In this document: positions 23,334 to 34,635 of the stretch, in pieces | Layout of the letters: every line of letters begins with the position of its first letter | How positions within the stretch are numbered: the first letter of the stretch is position 1 | NCBI RefSeq assembly: GCF_029784135.1 | Contig: NC_073745.1 | Coordinates: 48,050,116 to 48,114,115, forward strand | Length of the DNA stretch: 64,000 nt | Direction: 5' to 3' | From: Toxorhynchites rutilus septentrionalis | Taxonomy: Eukaryota > Arthropoda > Insecta > Diptera > Culicidae | Notes under the pieces: model-generated | The model's input: only the letters and a program-made list of their open reading frames with translations | Database searches by the model: none | Told to the model about the DNA's origin: nothing | Translations under genes and position numbers: made by a program

Positions 23334-24662
23334 ATGGCATGTAGGAGCGGGGATGATCCCGGAGGATCAAGGAACGAGTTCGGAGCTGTTACCACCCTTC
23401 TTCTTACGGGGAAAAACGGAACAAAACTACCATGTAACCCGTTTATAATACGGAAGAGCATCGAAAAAATCGCCGGAACGATAGAGAATGCAAAAAGCGA
23501 AGCAAAATGCACCCGATATGTCTTGAGAACGAGAGATGCAACCCAGGTTGAAAAATTACTAAAAATGTCTCAACTTATTGATGGATCTGAAGTATCGATC
23601 GAATTACACCCAACATTGAACATCAGCCGCTGTGTTATATCTTCGTTCGATCTATTACCTTTCAGTGAAGCAGAGATCGAAGACGAATTGGGAGGCCAAG
23701 GGGTCATAAAAGTTAGGAGAATACTGAAAAGTAATAAGGAGAAAACTCCAGCTATTATTCTGACATTCAGCAAATTCATTTATCCAGAGGCAGTGAAAGT
23801 AGGAGTACTTCGCATAAGAACACGTCCCTATTATCCGAACCCAATGTTGTGCTTTAAGTGCTACGAATACGGCCACCCACGATTGAACTGCCCTAACGCT
23901 ATAAAACGATGCTACAATTGCTCCAGCGAACATGAAGAGAGAGAAACATGCGAAGAACAACCATTCTGCCAAAACTGTAAAGGCGATCACCGACCTAGCA
24001 GCCGTCAATGTGAGCTGTACAAAACTGAAATGGCAGTGATCCGTACGAAGATTGATTACAATCTCTCGTATGTTGATGCGATAAAACGTGTAGCAGCTGG
24101 ATATGGGAGTTATACACAGGCTGCTGCTCAACCTCGACTCGATCATGCCAGATTTAATGCCCTGTCAAACCAAGTGAAAGAGAAACGAGCGGAAATCTCT
24201 AAACTCGAAAAGGAACTGGAACATAGAAGAGCAGTGGAGGAGAAAATGAACACTATTATCGAGCAAAATAAGGAGAAGGACGACAAAATCAACGAGTTAC
24301 TACAACTAATCCGAGAAAGAGACACGAGAATCGAAAAGCTTGAAGTGCAATGTCAAAAAATGAAAAAATTCTTCGACACGTCGCTTCAAGGTAGATCTCG
24401 GTCGAACTCACAGACAAGTGATCCAGAACCCGAAGGAACGAGAAAAAAAACGAAACGAGGAACACATCAGCACCATTCATATTCGCAACGCACCACAGGC
24501 ATGTCACCACCTCCAAAAAAACTATCTAACAACTCAAGAAGCCCAATCATGACTAGACAAGCAGCTAATAACATCACAGTGGACCTCACCGATTCCGAAA
24601 CCAGCCAAGATTTGTTCAAATCACCTAATCGGTCCAATAATGCGAAATCAAAACAACAATAA
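23334..24662 (+). CDS. ORF1 Gag-like RNA-binding protein of the I-clade LINE
   Basis: An intact 442-residue frame. ORF1 proteins of this clade bind the element RNA and form the ribonucleoprotein needed for target-primed reverse transcription. Three zinc knuckles occupy residues about 173-225: CFKCYEYGHPRLNC (CX2CX4HX4C), CYNCSSEHEERETC, and CQNCKGDHRPSSRQC. A charged segment at about 275-350 (KLEKELEHRR, ELLQLIRERDTRIEKLE) looks like a coiled coil for self-association. The C-terminus is basic and serine/threonine-rich (RKKTKRGTHQHH), suited to nucleic acid binding. Its last 23 nt overlap the ORF2 start, a common layout that favours termination-reinitiation. I see no internal stop. The start at 23334 is the first in-frame Met after the leader. 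Confidence 0.9.
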   Translation: MACRSGDDPGGSRNEFGAVTTLLLTGKNGTKLPCNPFIIRKSIEKIAGTIENAKSEAKCTRYVLRTRDATQVEKLLKMSQLIDGSEVSIELHPTLNISRCVISSFDLLPFSEAEIEDELGGQGVIKVRRILKSNKEKTPAIILTFSKFIYPEAVKVGVLRIRTRPYYPNPMLCFKCYEYGHPRLNCPNAIKRCYNCSSEHEERETCEEQPFCQNCKGDHRPSSRQCELYKTEMAVIRTKIDYNLSYVDAIKRVAAGYGSYTQAAAQPRLDHARFNALSNQVKEKRAEISKLEKELEHRRAVEEKMNTIIEQNKEKDDKINELLQLIRERDTRIEKLEVQCQKMKKFFDTSLQGRSRSNSQTSDPEPEGTRKKTKRGTHQHHSYSQRTTGMSPPPKKLSNNSRSPIMTRQAANNITVDLTDSETSQDLFKSPNRSNNAKSKQQ

Positions 24663-24990
24663 ACCTACGCCAAAGCCCAAGTCACACACTATAACCAACA
24701 TAAGCATGCAAAATAACAACACGATCAACCGGTTTGAGAGATGGGAATGTGAAGTACCATCCTCACTTCTTAGAGAAGCGCAGCAGGAAGGTGAATCCAT
24801 CCGGGACGTCTTGCTTCAACCCGTTGATGGTGAAATCTCCTCTGTGGCCGGCCATCGAATATCGCAATATCCAACTAGAGCATCGCAACTTAGAACAGTA
24901 AATCTCAACTTAACGCACGATCCAACAACAACAACAATTTCAACTCAAGGAGAAACATCAACTGTAGTCTTCATAACGACCGCCCTCGCA

Positions 24991-25132
24991 GCATCCCTGC
25001 CCGGGGAAGTTCCGATTTCTAACGATGAGCCTCCGGCGGCAGGTGCTACGGGGAACCCGGGTTGTTCTCGGGTAAGTTCATCTATAAATACCTTCGCGAA
25101 CACAACTGGTGTCTCTGCCTGCTTGCTTTCAG
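24991..25132 (+). repeat. exon-like 81-nt cassette 1 plus 61-nt intron-like segment
   Basis: The cassette begins GCATCCCTGCCCGGGGAAG after a pyrimidine-rich CCGCCCTCGCAG and encodes SLPGEVP..DEPPAAG..GNPG. It ends at a GGTAAGT donor-like site (GT at 25072). The following 61 nt end in TGCTTGCTTTCAG (AG at 25131-25132). Conserved position for position with cassettes 2 and 3. Confidence 0.8.
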
Positions 25133-25302
25133 TACCTTCACAAGCAGCATACGCCAATGTAACAGAGTCGATGTCAGCAGACTCACTGATACCACTCGTC
25201 GATCTTCACTACCCGCCTTGCTTCCATCCGTTGATCCGATGTAGCAGAGAGGAAAGAATAAGTGTAGCGACTAACGAAACACGCACAACACCCGCCCCCG
25301 CA

Positions 25303-25444
25303 GCATCCCTGTCCGGGGAAGTACCGTGTACAATTGATGAGCCTCCGGCAGCAGATGCTGCGGGGAACCCGGGTTGTTACCGGGTAAGTTTCTCCCTTTC
25401 TCATAACTCGAATACGTCCACTGCCTCTGCTTACGTTTCTCCAG
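25303..25444 (+). repeat. exon-like 81-nt cassette 2 plus 61-nt intron-like segment
   Basis: Preceded by CCCGCCCCCGCAG. It encodes SLSGEVP..DEPPAADAAGNPG. A GGTAAGT donor-like site follows (GT at 25384) and a 61-nt segment ends ACGTTTCTCCAG (AG at 25443-25444). The lengths of both parts match cassette 1 exactly. Confidence 0.8.
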
Positions 25445-28400
25445 AGCAATCGTCAACTTCGAGTCCAACATCCAGTGCCAGCAGGAACGCAAACATCACA
25501 CTCGCCATTCAATGGAATCTGAATGGCCTTCGTAATAACTTGTGGACTTGCAGAGCAAGCCGAGTTGGTTCGGTAACCGCTATTCGTGGGAGGCAGCAAT
25601 CGGGGAGAACATTTTCCAAACTGTTGGTATTGCGGTCCGTTCTGATATTCCGTCCACCCCTGTACCTCTGGACACTGAATTGATTGCAGTTGCTAGGAAG
25701 ATCTTGTTTCCGGCAGCCATTACGGTTGTATCAATCTACGTACCGCAAAACCAACCTAATTTCTGCACCATGCTTAGCCACTTGATAGACCAGATCAACT
25801 CACCATTCTTGTTCCTGGGAGATTTCAATGCACACCATACACTATGGGGATCTGCTAGAGACAGCCGAAGGGGATTGGAAATCGCGGATATTGTGGAGAG
25901 CCGACACGCGATAATTCTGAATGACGGCAGTATCACCTTCTCACGAGGTCGAACAACATCAGCCATTGACCTCTCCATCTCCTCCCACCAAATAGTTGAT
26001 TCTCTCAGTTGGTCAACGTTATCAGATAAGTGCCACAGTGATCACTATCCTATAATGGTGGGTCATGGCAGTTGCCCCCCAGCCACCACCCGGAGACGTA
26101 GGTGGATATACGAAAAGGCCGACTGGAATGGTTATGAACGAGAAATAGCAAGCGAGCTGACCCGGAGTGAGATAGATCGAGGGATTTCATTTGATGAGTT
26201 TGAAAGTATCATCGTTCGCGCTGTGAGCGATCATATTCCTCGCACTAGTGGATCCCCTCCGAAGAGAGCTGTCCACTGGTGGTGCCCAGCCATCAAATCT
26301 CGTCGTAGGGAACTTCGGGCTCTTCGCAGAATCCCGACGAATCATCGCTATTACGCTGCGAAATTGGAGGAGTTTCGCAGGGTGAGAAATTTGGCCAGGG
26401 CGACCATAGCAGTGGCTAAAAAGAATAGCTGGGAAGCATTTGTTGACGGAATTTCCCCAGAATCATCGACCGTTGAGCTCTGGAGAAGAGTGAACGCACC
26501 ATCCGGAAAAAAAAGGAGCACTGGTTTCACCATCGTGGAAAACAATGTCGTCATCACACATCCGATCGATATCGCGAACCGGATGGGAGTATTTTTTGCC
26601 TCGTTATCTGCCGACACTGCTCTCCCTTCGCGCTTTCTGGCACGTAAACAAAGGGTAGAACGACAATTTCCCATCGTCTTTCCGCCCGATTCTGCGCAGG
26701 TGTACAACAGACCATTCGCTGGAGCTGAGCTGCATTACGCCCTTTCCACGGCCAAAGGTAGCTCACCGGGAATGGACAACGTCAGCTATCATCTCTTAAA
26801 GCACCTACCAATAGATGGAAAGAGGGTTCTGCTGGACCTGTACAACCAGATTTGGAGCAACGGTACAATCCCAACGAAGTGGAAAACTGCATTAATAATT
26901 CCCATTCCCAAGAAAACGCAGACGAGGTCCCCCAGCGATTTCCGCCCCATTAGTCTACTACCTTGTGTAGGAAAAATCATGGAGCGTATGGTGAATCGTA
27001 GACTAATGCAGTTCCTGGAAGACGACAAATATTTGGACAACCGGCAGTTCGCTTTTCGGCAGGGTTTGGGTACTAGTGGTTACCTGGGATCACTAAGTGA
27101 TACGATTTGGCGCGCCCTCGACTCAGGCCATCACATCGACATCGCCATCCTCGATATTGCAAAGGCATACAATTCCGTCTGGCGTGTGGGAGTACTTCGT
27201 TAGCTTCTTGATTGGGGCGTGAAAGGTAGAATGGGCTCATTCCTCCAGGATTAACACTGTTCTTGGTTAGTGTCAACTCCGTGTTCCAATGTCTACCAAG
27301 GAATGTGTACGTCTTTGTTTATGCGGACGACATCGTCATTGTTGTGTCTGGAAGAAGTGTTCGTCCAGTCCGTAGGAAATTACAAACAGCGGTGAACGCG
27401 ATTGGACGCTGGGCTGAATCGGTCGGTTTCTCGATTGCTGCAGAGAAGTGCGCGATAACCCACTGGCGTTCAGGCGTGAACCTAAGATACTTGGCGTGAC
27501 CATCGACCGAAAATTTTCTTTCACACCACACTTTCGCAGGATTAAACAAGAATGCGAAAACCGCTTAAGACTGCTACGCACCATCAGTTCGCGTCATCCC
27601 AGATGGAACAGGCATACCGGGCTGAATATTAGCAAAGCTCTCATCAATAGCCGCATATTCTACGGGGTGGAAGCAACGTGCATCAATAGAAGCGGCTTGA
27701 TAAGTGTACTTGCTCCACTCTACAACAGATCGGTGAGGCTCTGCTCAAATCTTTTGCCCGGTACCCCGGTAACAGATGCTTGTGTTGAGGCAGGGGTTCT
27801 CCCTTTCCGCTGGATCGTTGCAGTCACCACCATCAAACGTGCTCTCAGTTATTTTGAAAAAACCACAGGGAACGATTGTGTGCTGCTCCAGATGACTAAA
27901 GAGATTTATCGCAGTTTTGCTGGAACTGATTTTCCGAAGCTTGCCCGGTTGCACCGCGTATGGAAATGCCCGTGGTTCGAAAGAAGACTCAGTATCGACA
28001 CCAGCTTGGCATCATTACTAGGGGCCAACCCCAGCTCTAGCGTGGAAATAGCAAAGTTTGCGGAACTTGTGAACACGAAATTCTCCCACCACATGCGAGT
28101 GTTCACTGACGGATCCAAGTGCAACGATTCAGTTGGAATTGGAATCAGCGGCATCGGATGTGACTTATGTCTCAAACTGCCGAGGTTGTGCTCGATTTTT
28201 TCGGCGGAAGCGACGGCCATAGCGCATGTTGTATGCCGAGTCCCAGCTAATATTCCAGTGGGCATATTTACCGATTCGCTCTCGTGGCTCTCAGCCCTGG
28301 AAGCGGGAGAGTCACGGCATCCATTTATTCAGGCAATAGAGGTAAACTGCGCATCGATGACAACTTTGTGTTGGGTCCCCGGTCACAGCAATATTCATGG

Positions 28401-28887
28401 CAATGAGCGGGCGGACACACTGGCGACTGCTGGTAGGTCGGCACAGGCATTCGCGACAGACACCGTTCCTGCGGCTGACATTTTTAAAAACTTTAAGAAC
28501 GAAGCTATCGTTCACTTCACGCGACACTGGAGAAGCTCCACCGGGTTGTTAAGCAAAATTAAAAGCGAATTGATCCGATGGAACGATAGAGACAACAGAC
28601 GGGAACAAAAGGTCCTGTCAAGGTTGCGTGCGAGACACACAAGGGTGACCCACGCTCACACGATCACCAGATGTGATCCACCAATTTGTACAACATGTGA
28701 CACCAGATTAACAGTAGAACATATGCTAATCAACTGCGTGGAATACCATGACCTGCGAGAACATTACCAGCTCTCAACTTCAATAAGGGATGTTCTCAGC
28801 AATGATCCTGTTCGTGAGGAGGTTCTTCTGTCGTTTCTGAAGGATGCCGGCTTGTTCTGGGAAATTTAAATGAGCACCTTCCCCGTA

Positions 28888-29026
28888 GCATCCCTGTCCG
28901 GAGAGATCCCGACTTCAACTGATGAGCCTCCGGCGGCAGGTGCTGCGGGGAGCCTGAGGATAGCTCGTGTGAGTATCATATTAATCCTCATAATGAATAA
29001 CATACTGTTCCTTTCCGATTTTCTAG
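28888..29026 (+). repeat. exon-like 81-nt cassette 3 in the LINE 3' UTR, plus 58-nt intron-like segment
   Basis: The third copy lies just after the ORF2 stop, preceded by CACCTTCCCCGTAG. It starts GCATCCCTGTCCGGAGAG, encodes SLSGEIP..DEPPAAGAAGS in an open frame beginning at Met 28870, and ends at a TGTGAGT donor-like site (GT at 28969). The 58-nt segment ends CCGATTTTCTAG (AG at 29025-29026). It is outside ORF2, which argues against a purely protein-level role. Confidence 0.78.
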
Positions 29027-29292
29027 AAACATCACATACGCCGGACAGAAATATTACGATTTGCGAAAACAATGGCTACAAGGAAGAGTAGACAAACGGA
29101 TAAAATAACTTGTTCTGCTTCGCTTCATTCTAATTTTAAATGTTGAAAGAATTAGTAATGTGTCGTTCATTCTCCACTATGTTTATTTGTAGTATTGTAT
29201 ACATTTCTAAAACCATTTTTTTCCGAGAGACGGCGAATGACCTAAAAGGTTAAAGCCGGCCGAAATAAATCAAACATAATAATAATAATAAT

Positions 29293-29306
29293 AATCAGTA
29301 GTAGCA
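29293..29306 (+). repeat. LINE target site duplication, right copy
   Basis: AATCAGTAGTAGCA directly follows the (TAA)n tail. Confidence 0.92.
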
Positions 29307-30080
29307 ACAAACTAATATTAAAAAGGTTGTGATAGATGTACATGGGGTTCAAGGACGATGCAAGAACACAAGGGTTCACAGATTTTAACTTGAAAATATG
29401 TTTTAAGATAATTGTTTACCTATTTTGCCATCGTGAACTTAAATGTAACAAATTAAAATCAAACATTAATTTCAAGACTGAACTGACACACAAAATGACC
29501 ACCCTGTACAAACTGTTATACAAAAAGACACATATAAGGTACACTCGCAATACACCTAGAAAATTATAGCAATAGACACCAAACATAAACAAATCTTGAT
29601 AGACCATGTAAAAAGGGAGATAGATTTTCTAAAGTGATCAGTATCACTACAATCGCACAGGAATAAATACCGAAAAATTAAAAATATAGTATTTGTTGAA
29701 CGGAAAAGTGATCCCAATAAAGTTCTATATACCCAAAAATAAAGTGTTTAGAGTTGTGAGTTGGTGAATTCATCTATGCAGAAAAAGGTAAGCAGATAAT
29801 TGGATTCGTGAAGGATTTGGAAAGGACGGTATTCAGTAGGAATGGAAGGAATTCAATTGGGACAAATTATAAATTACACATCGTAGGATCAAAGGTACGT
29901 TCCAGCGCTAAATGTGCATCTTTGGAGCGTTTTGGAGGTAGTACTCAACCCACGAACCTGAATCCCCCAACAATAATATTGCTCGAAGACATGGGAATAT
30001 GCACGGGAGTGAGTGGTGAGCCATCATCAGTAATCATTTCTGAAAAGTTTCGTGGGACTTATTCAAATTTTGGTTGAATT
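29307..30080. other. AT-rich gene-free stretch
   Basis: No domain or repeat family recognised. Short frames at 29336-29607 and 29808-30077 have no support. Confidence 0.4.
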
Positions 30081-30900
30081 TTAACAATCATTACCCGAAA
30101 TTTCTGAAATCTATTTCCATAGACCTGGCATCTCTGCCATAGGGCGCGTGTTCGCAGTGTGTAGCAGCAAGTAAGGATTTATTTTTTCCCACCAGCCAAA
30201 GGGGCGGTAACAAGCCTCCCAATCGTGTTCTCTTGTCTCCGCGTCCATGTGCATTATGATTCCGGCCAAACAGCGGCGCAGCTACATTGTGATTGTGAAA
30301 ATGTTGCCACCGTCCATTATTGTCTGCTTGTTCAAAAAAATAAAAAAAAAATAAAAAAAGGGAACGAGAGTTTTCCACTTGACGCTACTCGACAAGGCTT
30401 GGAACCGGGGGGTGGAGGATACGGCGATTCTTTTTAATATAAAAGCTAAACAGATTATATTTATATATATTTATATTTATATTTTTTTTCGCAAACAATT
30501 TTCCCCTCCGGGTGCAAACAAAACAAACTTGAGGCTAATATCGGGGAACACATTTACTTCCATTTCCCATCATCGACGTTCGGTTCTCTCTTGTCATAAA
30601 ATAGAGTTCAACGCTGATCCATTCCGCGTTCTCGCAAGGCTTTTATCGTGCTGCTTTTTGGGTGGGAGGGAGATGTTACGCGAAGTCGAAAGTGAAAATT
30701 TTAATAGAGAATTTGCACCCCAGCTGCCGGGGATGGTGGTGATGGTGTGGTGGTGTGAGCCCAAATTCAATTGTCTTAATTCGCTAGGATGCTAAGTGGG
30801 ATTAGCATTCGACTGATATTGCGTTTCGAATTGCATGCCGGCTTTTTTTCCAAGCCACCAAACAGATTAACTCGGAGATGGAGTGTTAACAACACAATTT
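30081..30900. other. GC-richer unique non-coding stretch
   Basis: Lacks the window's repeats. Has poly-A and TATATTTATA simple-sequence runs near 30340 and 30455-30485. The frame at 30379-30795 reads through simple sequence and shows no domain. A possible regulatory or intronic segment. Confidence 0.35.
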
Positions 30901-31364
30901 GTTTGCCGTTAGAAGAATGCTGATGAGATTAGTGAGAAGTACTTAATTTCCTTGTTTTGATTTTTTACATTGTACATTAACAGGTTAAAAATAGATTCTA
31001 TAGAGTTGACGGCCAGTGAATTATTGGTGCAATGGATGTTTTGAGATCTTTTTAAGTCTTCAATTGAAAATAATAATTACAATATTGAAACAAACTCTAA
31101 AATTTATTTTAATTTTTAAGTTTCCTTTAAGGTTTCAATTATTATAGTTATTTTCCACTAGAAACTTCACTGATTCTTCAATAGGTATGTCTAATTTTAT
31201 ATTTCATGTAATATTACCTGTTATGTGGTAGGTATACGGCTTGCGTTACGTAAAGCGGGAGGGGGTTAAAAATGTGTACCGGGTTATGCCATATTTTGTT
31301 TCTCTTTCATTTGTTTTCGTCTTAAAATGTGCATTTCACAAATTGCTCGTTGAAAAACTCTCGT
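30901..31364. other. gene-free stretch
   Basis: Nothing recognisable. Confidence 0.4.
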
Positions 31365-31520
31365 CGAGCTATGGCTTTATAGATCTTCTGACCTGAAAGG
31401 ATTTTTGGCAAACCATAAAACCTTGGTTCGAACAGAAGTTCGAGTTCGAACATTTATATGATAGAGAAACCGCTAAGAAATCATTGATGAGACGGATGAT
31501 TACTATGAATAATTGAAGAA
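31365..31520 (+). repeat. direct repeat flanking foldback copy C, left
   Basis: The series GCTATGGCTTTATAGATC, TTTGGCA, ATAGAGAAACCGCT, TTGATGAGA and ATTACTATGAATAATTGAAG recurs in the same order and orientation at about 37075-37285, beyond the other end of the foldback element. Confidence 0.6.
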
Positions 31521-32635
31521 ACGGACGAATTTCATTCCAATTTGTCGAAGAAGTTGGCAGTACCATCTCAGATAGCAGTTATTTTTTTTACAAATTTTAA
31601 TTTAGTTAATTTTTTACAAAAAAAAAAAAAGATACCTACAAAACTCTAGTCGAAAGATGAAATGTAGAAAATTGTTTGCATTTTTATAATCAAGTACAAA
31701 ATTTTTTTTTCTTTTTAATTTCTCTGAAAAAAAAATATTTTGATGTTTTTGTTTTTGAGAAAAATGAGTTTTAACATTTTTCTCAAAAACATTTTTTTTA
31801 TTCTCTAAAAAAAATATATGAATAGCCCTTACAATTTACGACAAGTCGTCCATACATCGGAAGATGGGCACTTTTAAAAGGAAAAAGGTTTTCTAACAAC
31901 AATATTTTTTATATTTTCTTTGAAAAAATTACAACTAATCCTAATTTTGTTCAAAGTCAACATAGCTATATTGTGTATTCGACAAAGTTTTAGATTTCAT
32001 TGAAATATGAACTTTTGTTGAATACGTCAGCTTTATATATGATATAGTTTCTGGAATATAAGGGATTTTTGTATGAAGACTCCTGGGAAATTGCTGTTAT
32101 ACTCATTGTATAGCATATAACATTGTTGTGTAAAAATTCTCGCGTTTGACATTTTCATAAATAGGAAAAGTTTTCAGAACATGTCAATCGTGATAAACTA
32201 TACATAAAAATGTTCCGAGCAGTGTTGCCACATTTGAATCTGTACCAGAGGGGTAAAAAATCTTTCTCATCTGTACTTTGTTTTCAAAAATTTGTACCAT
32301 CGGAAATATTAGTTGTAGAGAAACATTTACGTTTACATTTTCAAGTCATTCATAGTGAGAACGTTACAAACATGGCATCGAAGCGCCGAAAAGGCGAGCG
32401 ATTCGTCAATTCTTTTTAGGCATCCAATTTTTGTCTACCAACCCTGCATATGCTCGTTTTCTGAAATTATGATTTCCTCACGGAGTAATTTTATCTTTAG
32501 GCTATAGAATTAATTCTCCACATCTTGTACATTCCCATTGTAGAATCCTGGAAACGATTCTACACCCAAACTAGCGTTGGCAGAAAACATGTCATCTTTG
32601 GCAGGAAAGATGCCATTTCCTGTTAGCTCGCTTTA

Positions 32636-32958
32636 ATAGTCAGCAATACAATTAATTCTAATCATTCACTATTCATTCTTAAATACAACAAAATATATGA
32701 AGCAATACCAAAAGTGTGTAATGCAATGGTTTTTTTTATCACAACCACACATAAAAATCTTTCTGATAGATAGTAGTTAGGGCAGATTACATATATTTCT
32801 CAGTAAAAAAACGAGAGATGAGTAAATACTGAAAAAACGCATTCGATGTATGTTTTAAGAAAAGGAGTATAGCAAATTATGTTGTGACAATGTAATTTGC
32901 AAGAAAACTTTGACTATAAAAGCTCAAAATGGGTCATTTGACCTCTCGTGGTTAAGTG
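32636..32958. mobile_element. partial TTAA-type MITE, related to 36380-36751
   Basis: From TCAGCAATACAATTAATTCT through ATCACAACCACACATA to GGTTAAGTG before TTAA at 32959-32962, the sequence parallels 36588-36751. The right tip, read inward, is CACTTAACCACGAGAGGTCA. The left part is missing. It lies inside the hAT element at 32220. Confidence 0.6.
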
Positions 32959-33107
32959 TTAACATTGCCGTAGACCTGAGCGTCGAATTACCGAAATCGA
33001 ATCTTTTTTTTTCATTTGATTGATCAGCTCCACGAAAAAACTGCGACAAATATCCTTTGACATGATCTGCCTTTCGCTGTCTATTGTTCTTATAATTTCT
33101 TCTGCTG

Positions 33108-33461
33108 CTATTCCAACCTTAAATTCTTGTCACTTTCCAAATGATCTTCATATTCAATAGCATTGGACATTGGAATAACGTAAGATCCCTCGCAGATATT
33201 AGTGATAATGATCAAATAAAAATCTTTCAGCTCTTCATGTAGCATCGTGAATTTAGCTTTTTCAGCCAGGAACAAACGATTCAATCTATTGATCTGGGGC
33301 AAAACATACATCGCACCATCCGACGTGAATCCTTTCAGACGATCCTTGTAAGGAATATCGTCCTTATGAAACTGATCAATCGTTGCATTGTAAATGATCA
33401 GCTGCCCCAAGCGATACTGCAGCGTAAAAGTCGGCATGTACCTCAATGTTGCTTTGTTCAA
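33108..33461 (-). pseudogene. hAT transposase internal fragment
   Basis: An open frame of 117 residues without a full domain. It resembles the middle of a hAT transposase: KGFTSDGAMYVLPQINRL matches the region with the catalytic Asp before a conserved Gly/Ala pair, and EKAKFTMLHEELKDFYL plus a following helical stretch resemble the segment leading to the insertion domain. Full-length relatives have about 600 residues, so most of the enzyme is gone. The enclosing element's TIRs and 8-bp duplication support the family call. No start or downstream C-terminal dimerisation motif is visible. Confidence 0.6.
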
Positions 33462-33630
33462 ATGTAAGAAATTTCACAAATGGAAAAAATCTGTACCAAT
33501 CTGTACTTTTTGACGAAAATCTGTACTCTGTACCGTACAGAATCAGTACTAAAAATTACGAAAAAATCTGTACCATTCCAGATAAATATGTACGTGTGGC
33601 AACACTGGTTACGAGTTTGACATAAACCCT

Positions 33631-33867
33631 TTGCGGTCGGAATTAATTTCCATTGATATGGATCCTCTTATCTTTCAACGCTAATTATATTTTGTTTATA
33701 CCGAGTACCGTTATATATTGTTCATATAAACTCCGTATACATTCGTGGAAAAGTTCACTAGACATTAACTCCGTTTAGGAAACAAAACGTAAACTATTAC
33801 ATCGTCGGGTAGAGTATGTTGTATGATTCCTTGTTGTGGTGGCTGAGAGCAGACAAACGGCCGCAAA
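33631..33867. mobile_element. small non-coding TIR element
   Basis: The ends TTTGCGGTCGG and (read inward) TTTGCGGCCGTTTG form short inverted repeats. The interior matches the dispersed repeat at 3186-3365 in inverted orientation. The target duplication is unclear. Confidence 0.45.
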
Positions 33868-34635
33868 TGGTAAATAGTAATTTTTCAATGTAAACAGGAA
33901 AAAGATGTTGTCAGAAAAACTATTTCCCTGTAAAGGTGCCCATGGGTGACTTGTTGAAAATTTTAAGGGTTATTTATATTTTTTTTTTCAGAATTTTCAA
34001 AACATATGTTTTCGAAAAAAATGAAAAAAAATCAATTTTCAAAATGTTTTTTTTTCAATGATTTAAAAAAAAAGTTTGATATTTTTAATGAAAACATAAA
34101 TAATTTCCCACATTTCATTCCCTAACCAACATTTTATAGATCTTAAAGTTTTTAAAGTACGATTTTTCGAAAAAAAAGTTTAAAAAAAAACCAAATTTCA
34201 AAAAAAACTCACGAAAAATCTATCAGACCTACAAAAGATTAGCCAAAGAATGAAATATCGGACATTCTTTATGTTTTCATTGAAAAATATCAAACACATT
34301 TTTGAAAAAAAAAATCATTGAAAAAAATATTTTGAAAATTAAAACTCATTTTTCTCGAAAAAATATTTATCGAAAATTCTGAAAAAATAAATATGAATAG
34401 CCCATACAATTTCCAACAAGTCATCCATACATCGGAAGGAGGGCACTTTTACAGGAAAAAAGTTTTTCGAACAAAAACTTTTTCATGTTTTTATTTGAAC
34501 AATTACTATTAATGTTTAATTCGTAACATTTTTATGCATAAAGTATCGCGATTTACATGCTCTGTTAACTTAACAGAGCATTATCTGTTAACTGTTAACA
34601 GAAACATGTCAAGAACATGTCAAACGCGAGCACTC

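Larger units (their letters stand above)
24640..28869 (+). pseudogene. ORF2 endonuclease-reverse transcriptase-RNase H, disabled
   Basis: ORF2 starts at the Met at 24640, overlapping ORF1. A Ser/Thr/Pro-rich leader holds two 81-nt cassettes. The APE-type endonuclease follows: IQWNLNGLRNN near 25506, IYVPQN, GDFNAHHTLWGS near 25820, AIDLSI, and SDHYPI near 26040. Between 25541 and 25590 the frame shifts, and the QETH-type block with the catalytic Glu is missing, apparently deleted. The reverse transcriptase carries SSPGMDNVSYHLLKHLP, PIPKKTQTRSPSDFRPISLL, ILDIAKAYNSVW and YADD (27320-27331). The segment around the conserved GVPQGSVL motif is deleted near 27230-27260, with a stop at 27201. Another shift lies near 27470. 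RNase H keeps FTDGSK, SAEATA, TDSLS and HSNIHGNERAD, so all four acidic positions are present. The C-terminus has a CTTCDTRLTVEHMLINC knuckle. Not functional as it stands. Confidence 0.92.
22956..29292 (+). mobile_element. end-to-end I-clade non-LTR retrotransposon, 6.3 kb
   Basis: The element starts GTTCGTGTAGAGCCTCCAAG right after the left duplication and ends in a (TAA)n tail of about seven units at 29274-29292, right before the right duplication. The order is a 5' UTR of about 380 bp, a Gag-like ORF1 with three zinc knuckles, and an ORF2 with endonuclease, reverse transcriptase, RNase H and a C-terminal CCHC knuckle. A 3' UTR of about 420 bp follows. RNase H plus a TAA tail is the signature of the I clade. 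Both ends are present, so this is not a 5'-truncated copy. ORF2 is disabled by two internal deletions and frameshifts, so movement would need proteins from another copy. The 5' UTR contains a repeated CCACCCG..GATATCG block at about 23049-23096. Confidence 0.93.
32220..33607 (-). mobile_element. hAT element, decayed, 1.39 kb
   Basis: The left end CAGTGTTGCCACATTTGAAT and right end (read inward) CAGTGTTGCCACACGTACAT are inverted repeats. The 8-bp flanks GTTCCGAG (32212-32219) and GTTACGAG (33608-33615) match at 7 of 8, fitting the hAT target duplication. Subterminal ATCTGTACC words repeat near both ends. A transposase fragment lies on the minus strand. A solo left end of the same family is at 46551-46650. 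Confidence 0.8.

Noticed and set aside
24945..25492. Minus-strand frames opposite the LINE ORF2 leader
   Set aside because: Shadows of the conserved cassettes in the coding strand.
28921..28960. Hammerhead-like CTGATGAG in LINE cassette 3
   Set aside because: The other two cassettes lack the CTGATGA form and no GAAA core or matching stems follow.
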